Assembly (NCBI GenBank): GCA_016713035.1
Contig: JADJPW010000004.1
Coordinates: 186,001 to 250,000, forward strand
DNA: 64,000 nucleotides
Source: Verrucomicrobiaceae bacterium
GTDB lineage: Bacteria > Verrucomicrobiota > Verrucomicrobiia > Verrucomicrobiales > Verrucomicrobiaceae
Direction of reading: 5' to 3'
In this document: positions 23,340 through 31,536 of the stretch, piece after piece
Numbering within the stretch: position 1 is the stretch's first letter
How the letters are laid out: every line of letters starts with the position of its first letter
Made by a program: the position numbers and the translations under genes
The notes under the pieces: model-generated
Seen by the model: the letters and a program-made list of their open reading frames with translations, nothing else
What the model was told of the DNA's origin: nothing
The model's database searches: none

Positions 23340-25583
23340 ATGAACCCGGATGTCCTTCAATTCCAGTGCGCGGCTTGCGGCATGCCACTGACAGTGCCAG
23401 TCCAAATGGCAGGTGTCAGCGGTCCATGCCCCGGCTGTGGTCAAACCGTGACATCCCCTGCTGCGCCGGTATCATTTGCTCCTCCTGTCCAGATGCCAGT
23501 GCTGGTGCAAGCCCCTCCAGCCCCACCTGTACCACAATGGTCAGAGCCACCTCCCGTGGCAGCCCCGATAGCTCCCCCCCACGCAGAAATCGGGACCATC
23601 CCCGGCATTCCCTCCTCCTCACACGTCCAGCCGATGCCTGGACTCGGACAGGCGATGTTCGGCGGCATGATGCATGAGGGGGCATTACCCCCGCAGCCTG
23701 CCGAAGCCGCCGCCCAAGTGACCGAGTCTCCTAGTACGGGTGATATGTCTCAGGGGGGTATCCATCTACCCCCACGTCGTTTGCCGGGACAGGCTCCCAT
23801 GACATCTCTGCCTCCAGGAGGTGCCCCTACCGCCTGGGGAGCCATTCCACAGGCCACTCCGGCCAGTTCGCCACCGGCAGTACAGGGTATGGAAAACCCA
23901 CTTGGCAACGCCGTACCCCAATTCGGAGCATCTCCCATGCTCGGCGGCATGCCTTCTGGACCTGCCTCTACCAATTCGCCCTCCTCACGGCTCATTCCTG
24001 GTGCCCCTATGCTCCCCAGCATGCCTCAAGGCCCTCAAGGCATGCCCAACAGCCCTTTGGGCGCAGGCTCCCTGCTCGGTAGAGATACTCCTCCTGCACC
24101 CATCACCCCTGGCACGCAGAATTTGCTCCCCCAAGCGACCATCCCACAGCCCTCACACGGCCTGAGCCTGAGTGGATTCGGAGCAGATGGCTCTGCCCCA
24201 GTAGCTCCGGTGGCTCCGATCCCTAGCGGTCGCCAGCTCAGTGCACTCCGCCCCTCGCGTGGCACCAATTTCATCCGCCTTGCCATCGCGGCCGTGTTCC
24301 TCATCGGATTCCTCGGCATCATTGGCTACGTGCTGAAGGACACCTTCGGCGGCACCTCCGCCGAGGATGTCGATCTGAATGAATTGTCCACCAAGACTCC
24401 CGCAGTCCCTTCTCCTGACTCCGCCCCAGCTCCAGTTCCTCCTGGTGCCACTGAAAAGATCAATCCCATCGTGGAAACACCCACGCAGACGCTACCTGCA
24501 CCCATTTCCCCCCTTCCCCCTCCAGCGCCGACACTACCTGGGCTACCAGAGGCACAGGCTCCTACTCTGACCGCCTCTCCAGCGAATACCGATCCACTCG
24601 GTGCCCCACTGCCTGGAAGCCTACCGGAACAGAATCCCAGCGCCCCAGTCGAAATCAAAACGGCCATGACACCAGGGGCTCCGCCGAGCCTCCCTGGCCC
24701 GATGGATGCCACACCAGGACTGCCGCCTGCCTCCACGCCTACGGGCACGCCACCAGCCGTGACCACAGCTCCGGCCGTACCCGCCCAGCCTGGATTCGCA
24801 GCTCCAGGCCAGATCATGGACTCAGCTGATGGTGAAAAAATGCCTCCGGCTGCTCAGCCCGCCCTCGACACGCTCAAAGAATTCCTCGCCGCAGCGAATC
24901 TCAACGAGCGCATGCGCCATACCCTCGGCACCGAGTATATGAAGCCCATCATGCAGCGCTACTACTCGCAAAACAGCGACGGCCCCATCCAGGTGGATAA
25001 CATCGCCTATGGCCGATATGATGACAATCCTCAGCTCGGCCAAGGCTCCCACTGCATCTTCCATTTGGAGAGTAAGACCTGGGAGTTCCCCGTCCCGGTA
25101 ATGCTCGAACAACGTGATGATGGCTGGAAGGTGGATTGGCTCGCATTCATTGAGCTCAGGGACCGCAAGCTCGAAGCCTTCTTCCAAGGCTACCAAGAAG
25201 GCCGCGCCATGTTCCATGTCGGCATTTATCGTCAGCACTACTTCGAGGATGACGTGCCAAATCGCAGCCAGAAGGACACCTTTAGCGTGGGCCTCCCACG
25301 GCCAAATCCGTTCCGCAAGCCGGTCTTCCTCTCCAAAGATAGCCTGCTCTCCAAGCAGCTCTCTGAGCGCTTGCCCTGGGAAACTCACGTCTGGGCCATC
25401 GTCGAACTCGAATGGAAAAAGATCGGCACACAGCAATGGGTCGAGCTCGTCTCCATTCCGCAAATGCACTGGTACTCGCTGCCATCTCGTCCTGTCAGCA
25501 CACCGGATAAGGCACCCGCCGCAGCGAGTGAGGAGAAATTCCCTCCAGGCATCCGCCGCTCTCCAGCTACACGCGCTCGCTGA
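23340..25583 (+). CDS. Zinc-ribbon, Pro/Ala-rich single-pass membrane protein
   Basis: A 747-aa protein. It starts with a zinc ribbon (CAACGMPL, CPGCGQT), followed by about 260 residues rich in Pro, Gly, Ala and Met. One membrane helix lies at about 322-343 (LAIAAVFLIGFLGIIGYVL), then a second Pro/Thr-rich stretch, and a folded C-terminal domain of about 240 residues from DSADGEKMPPAAQPALDTLK. The C-terminal domain has conserved-looking acidic and aromatic residues but no family I recognise. The layout suggests an intracellular ribbon tethered to an extracytoplasmic domain. Upstream gap of 115 bases has no visible gene. Confidence 0.65.
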   Translation: MNPDVLQFQCAACGMPLTVPVQMAGVSGPCPGCGQTVTSPAAPVSFAPPVQMPVLVQAPPAPPVPQWSEPPPVAAPIAPPHAEIGTIPGIPSSSHVQPMPGLGQAMFGGMMHEGALPPQPAEAAAQVTESPSTGDMSQGGIHLPPRRLPGQAPMTSLPPGGAPTAWGAIPQATPASSPPAVQGMENPLGNAVPQFGASPMLGGMPSGPASTNSPSSRLIPGAPMLPSMPQGPQGMPNSPLGAGSLLGRDTPPAPITPGTQNLLPQATIPQPSHGLSLSGFGADGSAPVAPVAPIPSGRQLSALRPSRGTNFIRLAIAAVFLIGFLGIIGYVLKDTFGGTSAEDVDLNELSTKTPAVPSPDSAPAPVPPGATEKINPIVETPTQTLPAPISPLPPPAPTLPGLPEAQAPTLTASPANTDPLGAPLPGSLPEQNPSAPVEIKTAMTPGAPPSLPGPMDATPGLPPASTPTGTPPAVTTAPAVPAQPGFAAPGQIMDSADGEKMPPAAQPALDTLKEFLAAANLNERMRHTLGTEYMKPIMQRYYSQNSDGPIQVDNIAYGRYDDNPQLGQGSHCIFHLESKTWEFPVPVMLEQRDDGWKVDWLAFIELRDRKLEAFFQGYQEGRAMFHVGIYRQHYFEDDVPNRSQKDTFSVGLPRPNPFRKPVFLSKDSLLSKQLSERLPWETHVWAIVELEWKKIGTQQWVELVSIPQMHWYSLPSRPVSTPDKAPAAASEEKFPPGIRRSPATRAR

Positions 25584-25671
25584 TTCGGCCCATTTTCTGG
25601 TAGCGGCACGACGCGTTCTGCATCGCCCAGTGCTGCGATAACTCACCGCTTTGGCTTCCGTTCCTTTGCCG

Positions 25672-26835
25672 ATGCATCCCCCCGCCCAGCGACTCCTATC
25701 TCTCGACGCCTTTCGCGGTTTCATCATGCTCCTGATGGCCTCCAGTGGCTTCGGCATCGTGCAGATGGCCTCTGCTCATCCTGACTCCCTCTGGAAGGAC
25801 ATCCTACCGCAGTTCGAGCACCGCGCATGGCAGGGCTGCTCACTCTGGGATCTCATTCAGCCCAGCTTCATGTTTATGGTGGGCATCGCGGTGCCATTCT
25901 CTTGCGCTGCACGGCGTGAGCGAGGGCACAGCTTCCTCAGCATGCTCGGACATGCCATCCTGCGTGCCGTGCTACTCATTGGCATTGCCATCATCATCAG
26001 CACACCGGAGAAGGAGTCGCACACCATCTTCACTTTCACCAATGTGCTCGCCCAGATCGGGCTTGGGTACGTCTTCCTCTTTCTCATAGTCCAGCTCGGA
26101 CGTGAAAGCATCATCGCCAGCATCATTGTGCTACTGGGTGGCTACACGGCCTTTTTCATCCTGCATCCACTGCCCACAGCAGAGCAGCTCGCGGCCATCG
26201 AGGGCCTCAAAGGAGCCCGCGAGGGCATGCTTGAGGGTTTTTGGAGCCACTGGGGCATTCACACCAATGCCGCAGCACATTTTGACTCCTGGTTCCTCAA
26301 TCTCTTTCCGCCGCACAACCACACTTTCCAAGCTGGCGGCTATCAAACACTCAATTTCATCCCCTCACTCGCCACCATGCTCGGAGGGGCCCTTACCGGT
26401 CTTTTTCTTCAGCGCAGCCCGCTTGAGCCTCGGTGGAAATGCGCACGCCTCATCATCGTGGGCATCGTACTCATCTTCATCGGCTTCATTCTCGGCTTCG
26501 GTGCCATCCCCATCGTAAAGCGCATCTGGACGCCTTCTTGGGCCATCTTCAGCGGTGGCTGGGTGCTGCTCATGCTCGCCGTTTTCTATGCACTCGTCGA
26601 GATCGCCGACCAGCGCAGGCTTGTCTTCCCCCTCGTCGTCGTCGGCATGAACAGCATTACCATGTATCTCATGCATCACGAGCTCGGAGCCGACATCGCC
26701 AGGAATCTTCACACACACCTCCCTGGCATCTTTGTCGCTGGTTGGGAGCCCATCATCGAAAAATGCTCCGTCCTCTTCGTCCTCTGGCTCGTCTGCTTCT
26801 GGCTCTATCGCCAGAGAGCCTTCCTGCGGCTCTGA
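25672..26835 (+). CDS. HGSNAT-like membrane acyltransferase (DUF5009 type)
   Basis: A 387-aa multi-pass protein related to heparan-alpha-glucosaminide N-acetyltransferase. The opening RLLSLDAFRGFIMLLMASSG is the family signature, followed by WQGCSLWDLIQPSFMFMVGI. About ten hydrophobic helices follow. Such proteins probably move acetyl groups across the membrane to sugars. ATG 25672 is preferred over a TTG at 25651. The gene ends directly before the IS element and converges with the amine oxidase gene. Confidence 0.8.
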   Translation: MHPPAQRLLSLDAFRGFIMLLMASSGFGIVQMASAHPDSLWKDILPQFEHRAWQGCSLWDLIQPSFMFMVGIAVPFSCAARRERGHSFLSMLGHAILRAVLLIGIAIIISTPEKESHTIFTFTNVLAQIGLGYVFLFLIVQLGRESIIASIIVLLGGYTAFFILHPLPTAEQLAAIEGLKGAREGMLEGFWSHWGIHTNAAAHFDSWFLNLFPPHNHTFQAGGYQTLNFIPSLATMLGGALTGLFLQRSPLEPRWKCARLIIVGIVLIFIGFILGFGAIPIVKRIWTPSWAIFSGGWVLLMLAVFYALVEIADQRRLVFPLVVVGMNSITMYLMHHELGADIARNLHTHLPGIFVAGWEPIIEKCSVLFVLWLVCFWLYRQRAFLRL

Positions 26836-26844
26836 GAGAGCCTA

Positions 26845-26870
26845 GACCGACTCTCAAAAAGGATGTCATA
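26845..26870 (+). repeat. Terminal inverted repeat, left
   Basis: Begins GACCGACTCTCAAAAAG directly after the TA duplication. It matches the right end at 23 of 26 positions. Confidence 0.85.
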
Positions 26871-27898
26871 AACGCGTCTTTGGGCGGCACTGGGACTGAA
26901 GGATGGAGGGCTGGTCGAACAAAGAGCGCAGGGACTCGATGATACGGTCCTGAAGTTGCTCGGAAGTCTTGGCGATCCAGCCGTTGAACCAGTCGGCTTT
27001 CATGCGCAGCCACAAGCGTTCGATGGCGTTGAGATCGGGCGAGCGTGGTGGCAGATACTCGGGCTCAAAGTGGTGCCAGTTAAGGCTCTTGGTCTTGTGC
27101 CATGAGGCGTTGTCGAGCACCAGGATGGCGCGGCGTCCTGCCACGTGCGGATTCTCCTCAGCTAGAGTGTCAAGGAACACCTGAAAAGTGACGCTGTCGC
27201 ACAGGTTGAAGAGCAGTGCGCCGAGACGTCCATCTTTGGGCCGCACTGCGCCAAACACATTGTAGCGGATTGCTCGCCGAGATAAGGTGAGTGGCGCACC
27301 TTGCCGATCTTGGTCCAGGTACGGCGCGGGCGCGGATCGCCTTCAAAGCCGCTTTCGTCGCTGAACCACAAGTCGACGCTCGGATCGGCCACCCAGCGCT
27401 GGAGCTTTTCGCAGAAGGCTTGGCGCTTGTCCTCATCCTGATTGAGCGGCCAGGGGCGCGGAACTTTGAGGCGGTAATCGTGCTCGTGGAGATAGCGCAC
27501 GGTGGTGCTGTAGCCGAGTTGCGTTTGCAGGTTCTGCTTGATCCAGCCGTGCAATTTCACAGCGGTCCAGTGGCTTTGTCCGGCCAGTGAGGGATCTTCG
27601 ATGAGAGGTAGGATTTTACCGCTCACTTGTTCCTTGGGCAGGATTCGGCGACGGCCGCTGCTACACCCGGGAATGAGACCATCAAGGCCGGCGAGATTGA
27701 AGGCTTGGATGAAGCGCAAAACCTGCCGCAGGCTGAAGCCTGAGAGGTCAGCGACTTGCTCGCGGCTCTTGCCTTCATAAAGCCAGCGCAGCGCTTAAGC
27801 CGACGAAAGCCCTTCTTCGTGGGTGAGCAATCCATCGCCACGCAGACCTCTTCCAAGGTCGCGTTTTCGAGATTGAGTGTGATACACGGGCGGGCCAC
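26866..27898 (-). pseudogene. IS630-family transposase, at least two frameshifts
   Basis: DDE transposase of the IS630 type. The N-terminal helix-turn-helix starts at 27898 (MARPCITLNLENATLEEV), shifts near 27796 where one extra A would give LKALRWLYEGKSREQVADL, and continues through WFSDESGFEGD (first catalytic Asp). It shifts again near 27265 before RYNVFGAVRPKDGRLG. The second Asp is in AILVLDNASWHKTK and the Glu in SPDLNAIERLW. All catalytic residues survive across frames, so only indels separate it from an intact gene; these could be sequencing errors or recent decay. A programmed frameshift is less likely because two are needed. Confidence 0.85.
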
Positions 27899-27941
27899 CG
27901 CTGCCTATTAATTACCGCAATTCTAAAAAGTACAGCCTCAA

Positions 27942-27967
27942 TATGACATTCTTTTTGAGAACCGGTC
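27942..27967 (-). repeat. Terminal inverted repeat, right
   Basis: Reads GACCGGTTCTCAAAAAG on the minus strand, followed outward by the TA duplication at 27968-27969. Confidence 0.85.
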
Positions 27968-27969
27968 TA

Positions 27970-29268
27970 TTACTGAGTCACACCCATGGCGCTCAGCACG
28001 GCCTCACCCGCACGCCGTCCACTCACTAGCGCACCATTGATCGACACGTCCTCACACCAATCACCGCAGCGGTAGAGGCCCTGCTCGATTTTTGCAGAGA
28101 GCGGGCCATCCCCCAGACGGAGCTGCCGCCCCTCTGGTTGCGCATGACGCACCTGACAGGTCCGCAGGTGCCTCCAGCTCATCACTCGCGGGCCGAACCA
28201 CCGCACCAACTGCTGCCGCACCACGCCCTCTAGCTCCAGGCTCGATGGCATGCCCAAAACCGACGCTGAAATCAAATGCCAGCCTTCCGGCGCATACTCA
28301 GGCGCGATGCGTGAGAGCACACACGCCGTATTCACCGGCCCACGACCATCTCCATCCAGATAGAGGATCGGGTCACGCCCCTCCGGCATGTCTGTAGCTG
28401 CCGCAGCATAATAGAGACAGGTCGTCGATCTACTAGCGGGCGCAGCCCCTGCCGCCCCCTCGCTCGTGCGCAGGCGCAGTGCCGCATCCTCAGACACGGC
28501 CATCACCACATGCTCCGCGTGCAGCACTTCACCACTTTCTAGAGCCACCTCGCCCGCCCGCACCGCACTCACAGGCGTGCGCAGGCGCAGACTGCCTGGC
28601 GGCAGCGCCATAGCCAGTTGATCTGGGATGGCCTGCATCCCCTGCGCAGGCAGCGCAGAGCCAGCGCGGTCAAACATCGCGAAAAGAAACAGCATCATCC
28701 GCGCAGAAGTGCGCAGGTCCTTCTCCATGAAAATCCCACCAAAAAATGGCCGGTAAAACCGATCCAGCACTCGCTCCGTGAAGCCAAACTTCCGCAGATA
28801 CTCCTCCGTCTCCATCTCGACCTCCTCCTGCCAGCGTGGTGGGCCACGTAGCCCGAACGCCTCTTTCCGCAGCAGCATCGTGAACCATTTGTCCGCATGA
28901 CTCACCACCGTGTCATCATGCAGATTTCGCAGTGCCACCAGTGGATGCCGCAGCGGGTCCGCCACTCGGTGAAACCGATCACGCACAAAGACATCCGCCC
29001 CGCGATAAATCGGCCGCAAATCCAGTGCATCATAGTCCAGCACCCGCCGCGCCTCAGGATACGCCGGCAGAAAAACCTGGAAGCCCCGATCGAGCCGAAA
29101 GCCCTCCACCACATCGGTCCGCACTCGCCCGCCCACGCCATCGGATGCCTCCAGCACCGTAAACGGCACCCCCGCCCGTGCCAGCACGCGGGCACACGCC
29201 AGCCCGGAAAGGCCAGCGCCGATGATCACGACGGGAGACGTGTTTTTCTGCGGGTTCAAGGTGTGCAT
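27970..29268 (-). CDS. FAD-dependent amine oxidase/phytoene-desaturase-like protein
   Basis: A 432-aa flavoprotein. The N-terminal Rossmann motif PVVIIGAGLSGLACARVLARAG and VLEASDGVGGRVRTD are the dinucleotide-binding signatures of the flavin monoamine oxidase/desaturase superfamily; GLYRCGDWCEDVSINGALVSGRRAG near the C-terminus is the second FAD-binding segment. Substrate is unknown: carotenoid, sterol or amine are all possible. Transcribed on its own or with the downstream PQQ-like gene's opposite neighbours; 60 bases separate it from the lipoprotein gene upstream. Not truncated by the nearby IS. Confidence 0.82.
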   Translation of the reverse strand: MHTLNPQKNTSPVVIIGAGLSGLACARVLARAGVPFTVLEASDGVGGRVRTDVVEGFRLDRGFQVFLPAYPEARRVLDYDALDLRPIYRGADVFVRDRFHRVADPLRHPLVALRNLHDDTVVSHADKWFTMLLRKEAFGLRGPPRWQEEVEMETEEYLRKFGFTERVLDRFYRPFFGGIFMEKDLRTSARMMLFLFAMFDRAGSALPAQGMQAIPDQLAMALPPGSLRLRTPVSAVRAGEVALESGEVLHAEHVVMAVSEDAALRLRTSEGAAGAAPASRSTTCLYYAAAATDMPEGRDPILYLDGDGRGPVNTACVLSRIAPEYAPEGWHLISASVLGMPSSLELEGVVRQQLVRWFGPRVMSWRHLRTCQVRHAQPEGRQLRLGDGPLSAKIEQGLYRCGDWCEDVSINGALVSGRRAGEAVLSAMGVTQ

Positions 29269-29328
29269 CTTTCAACAACCCCGCACTCAATGCAAGCACG
29301 CCTCCGTAAAGCCCATGTCATCGCTTTC

Positions 29329-30678
29329 TTACTTCCCCACACGGAAGAGCTTCTCTTGGTTGCGGATGAAGAGGCTGCCATCGCTCACGCTGATGCTCGC
29401 ACGCACGCTATCCGCGTTGCCATTGGGCTTGGAGCCGTTGCCCATCTCATTGACTGCCAGGAGCTCGAAGGTGTCCGTATTCGCCTTCGCGACATACACT
29501 TCACCCCAGAAATTGATGCAATACACCTTGTCATCGACCACGGTGGGGCTGCTCTCGAACTTGGTTTTGCCACCCAGCTCACCGGTCCACAGCACTTTGC
29601 CCGTCGCGGGCTCCAGGCAGCTCAGGAGCTTCTTCCCACCATCGAGCACGTAAAATTTGCCCTTATAAAAAGCGGGTGTCGGCACATCGCTGGTCACACC
29701 TTTGGGCTCCGTTTGCCACAAAGCGGCGGTCTCCCCCTGAGCATCGAGTGACAGCGCAAAGACGGGGGAATTCTTCGGCGCACACACCAGCGCCACGCCT
29801 GCTCCCACTACGGGTGAGGGCACGAGGCGGAAGAATTTGTTATAGCCATCGCCTGGCGGGTTCCATGTCGCGATACGGCTCTGTTCCTTGCCCGTGCCTG
29901 CATCATGGATCGTCAGTGTATCTCCACCAGAGATCAGCATCAGACGCTTGTTCTGGTGAGTGGTGAAAACGGGGCTGCTAAAAGCCTCTAGCGACTCCAG
30001 CGTCGCGAGACTGGGGCGGATCACCTTCCAGATGTCATTCCCGGTCGCTGGATCTAGTGCGAGCACATAGCTGCTCATGTCTTTACCCGGCGTGCCCTTC
30101 TCGAACTTGTCCTGGAACTTAAACGCCTCATTGCGCTGGAGCACCTGAATGTAGAGCTTTCCGCTGTCGATCGTGGGGCTGCTGCCATACGTCCACTGTG
30201 TGCCAAAAGCACCATGCGTCTCTTTGAAATCACGCTTCCACACGATCTTCCCGCTGAAGTCGCAGGCTGCGGCCACCGCATTGGCGAAGAGGAAATACAC
30301 CCGCTCACCATCCGTCGCGGGTGATGGGCTTGCGAGGTTGCTCTTATCGTCCCACTGCACGTCCTCACCTTCGGAAATGACCGTGCGCCACTTTTCTTTG
30401 CCGCTCTGTTTGTCATAGCACAGGCCTACCAGCTTCTTTTCAGCCGGGATCGGTGCAGTGATGAAGAGGTGATCACCCCAGATCACCGGCACGGAGGCTG
30501 AGGTGCCAGGCACATCCGCAGCCCACTTCACCCCTTCGGTCGTGCTGAATTTCACCGGCAGACCCGTCTCCGCGCTGGAGCCATCTTGGTTCGGACCGCG
30601 CCAGTTCGGCCAGTTCTCGCTACGATGGCAGGAGGAGATCAATGCGAGAGCGAGGAGCGATGCGGTGGTCGTATTCAT
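29329..30678 (-). CDS. PQQ-like beta-propeller lipoprotein
   Basis: A 449-aa exported protein. ATG 30678 gives a signal peptide with lipobox (LLALALISSC); the longer frame upstream is not family-like. The mature protein opens NWPNWRGPNQDGSSAETGLP, the hallmark of the outer-membrane PQQ-like proteins abundant in Planctomycetes and Verrucomicrobia, and continues with propeller blades (DPATGNDIWKV, EPATGKVLWTGELGG). No cofactor ligands can be assigned. Role probably scaffolding or polysaccharide-related; unknown. Confidence 0.85.
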   Translation of the reverse strand: MNTTTASLLALALISSCHRSENWPNWRGPNQDGSSAETGLPVKFSTTEGVKWAADVPGTSASVPVIWGDHLFITAPIPAEKKLVGLCYDKQSGKEKWRTVISEGEDVQWDDKSNLASPSPATDGERVYFLFANAVAAACDFSGKIVWKRDFKETHGAFGTQWTYGSSPTIDSGKLYIQVLQRNEAFKFQDKFEKGTPGKDMSSYVLALDPATGNDIWKVIRPSLATLESLEAFSSPVFTTHQNKRLMLISGGDTLTIHDAGTGKEQSRIATWNPPGDGYNKFFRLVPSPVVGAGVALVCAPKNSPVFALSLDAQGETAALWQTEPKGVTSDVPTPAFYKGKFYVLDGGKKLLSCLEPATGKVLWTGELGGKTKFESSPTVVDDKVYCINFWGEVYVAKANTDTFELLAVNEMGNGSKPNGNADSVRASISVSDGSLFIRNQEKLFRVGK

Positions 30679-30795
30679 GAGATGGTGAAGAAAATCAATC
30701 GTGCAGGAAAGCCAAAACGCAGCCCGAAGTCGAATTGTTTTCCAATCACGCTGCTTATTGTCACCCCGCACCGCTCCAGCCGCTAGCGACCACCC

Positions 30796-31527
30796 ATGCC
30801 CCACCGCACCGAGCTTCTCGAAATCATCGCCCAGACGGCCCAGAGCACCGTCTGGCGTGGTCGTGATCTCGAAACTGGTGCCCTCCTCGCCGTAAAGCAG
30901 CACCACGGCCCACCGCCGCCTCCAGCCCTGCTCGCACTGCGTCACGCTCACCTAGTGCCCATTCTCCATCACTCGCATGCCGCATCCACCAGCACCCTCA
31001 TCATGCCATGGATCAGCGCCAGCACGCTGGAGCAGCACGGCAGGCTCGATGCAGCCGCATTCGATCAGCTCGTGCGTCAAAGCCTCGACGCAGTCGATGC
31101 CATCCACTCCGCAGGCTTCCTCCATCTCGATCTGAAGCCAGAAAACATCTTCATTTCCGATGCGGGATGCCAGATCTCAGACTTCGGCAGTGCCCAGCCC
31201 ATCCACAGTGCCAGAGCCACCCTGCACGGCTCCATCCATTACATGGCACCAGAGCACTTCTCTGCGGGCACGCTCGACCAGCGCACAGACATCTATGCAC
31301 TCGGTGGTGTGTACTACTTTGCGCTGACGGGCCACTGTGCCTTTCAGGGCGAGCTGAAGCCCCAGGTCATCACGGCGCATTTGCAGCATCGCGTCACGCC
31401 CCTCCCAGGTCCGCTCGGCACCTGGATCGACCGGCTCATGAGCCGCCAGCCACAAGATCGACCTAGCAGCGCCAGCGCTGCCCTGGCGGAGTACGACGCC
31501 ATTGCTTCCTCCTCGCACGCGGCGTAG
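30796..31527 (+). CDS. Compact Ser/Thr protein kinase-like protein, non-RD
   Basis: A 243-aa kinase fold without membrane helix. Lys34 (LAVK) fits the ATP-binding Lys; the catalytic loop reads HLDLKPEN (110-117), with Asp112 but Leu where most bacterial kinases have Arg; the DFG is DFGSA at about 129. The Gly-rich loop is eroded (AQTAQSTVWRG), and HYMAPEHFSAGTLDQRTDIY gives the activation and F-helix regions. Likely active given Lys and both Asp residues; activation-loop control would differ because of the missing HRD arginine. Ends 9 bases before the NfeD-type gene. Confidence 0.8.
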   Translation: MPHRTELLEIIAQTAQSTVWRGRDLETGALLAVKQHHGPPPPPALLALRHAHLVPILHHSHAASTSTLIMPWISASTLEQHGRLDAAAFDQLVRQSLDAVDAIHSAGFLHLDLKPENIFISDAGCQISDFGSAQPIHSARATLHGSIHYMAPEHFSAGTLDQRTDIYALGGVYYFALTGHCAFQGELKPQVITAHLQHRVTPLPGPLGTWIDRLMSRQPQDRPSSASAALAEYDAIASSSHAA

Positions 31528-31536
31528 GCTCGCGGC

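Larger units (their letters stand above)
26845..27967 (-). mobile_element. Complete IS630-type insertion sequence
   Basis: A 1123-base element bounded by 26-base imperfect terminal inverted repeats (26845-26870 and 27942-27967, three mismatches) and flanked on both sides by TA (26843-26844, 27968-27969), the target duplication of the IS630/Tc1 group. Size fits the family. It sits exactly between two convergent genes and breaks neither. The transposase inside is frameshifted. Confidence 0.88.
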
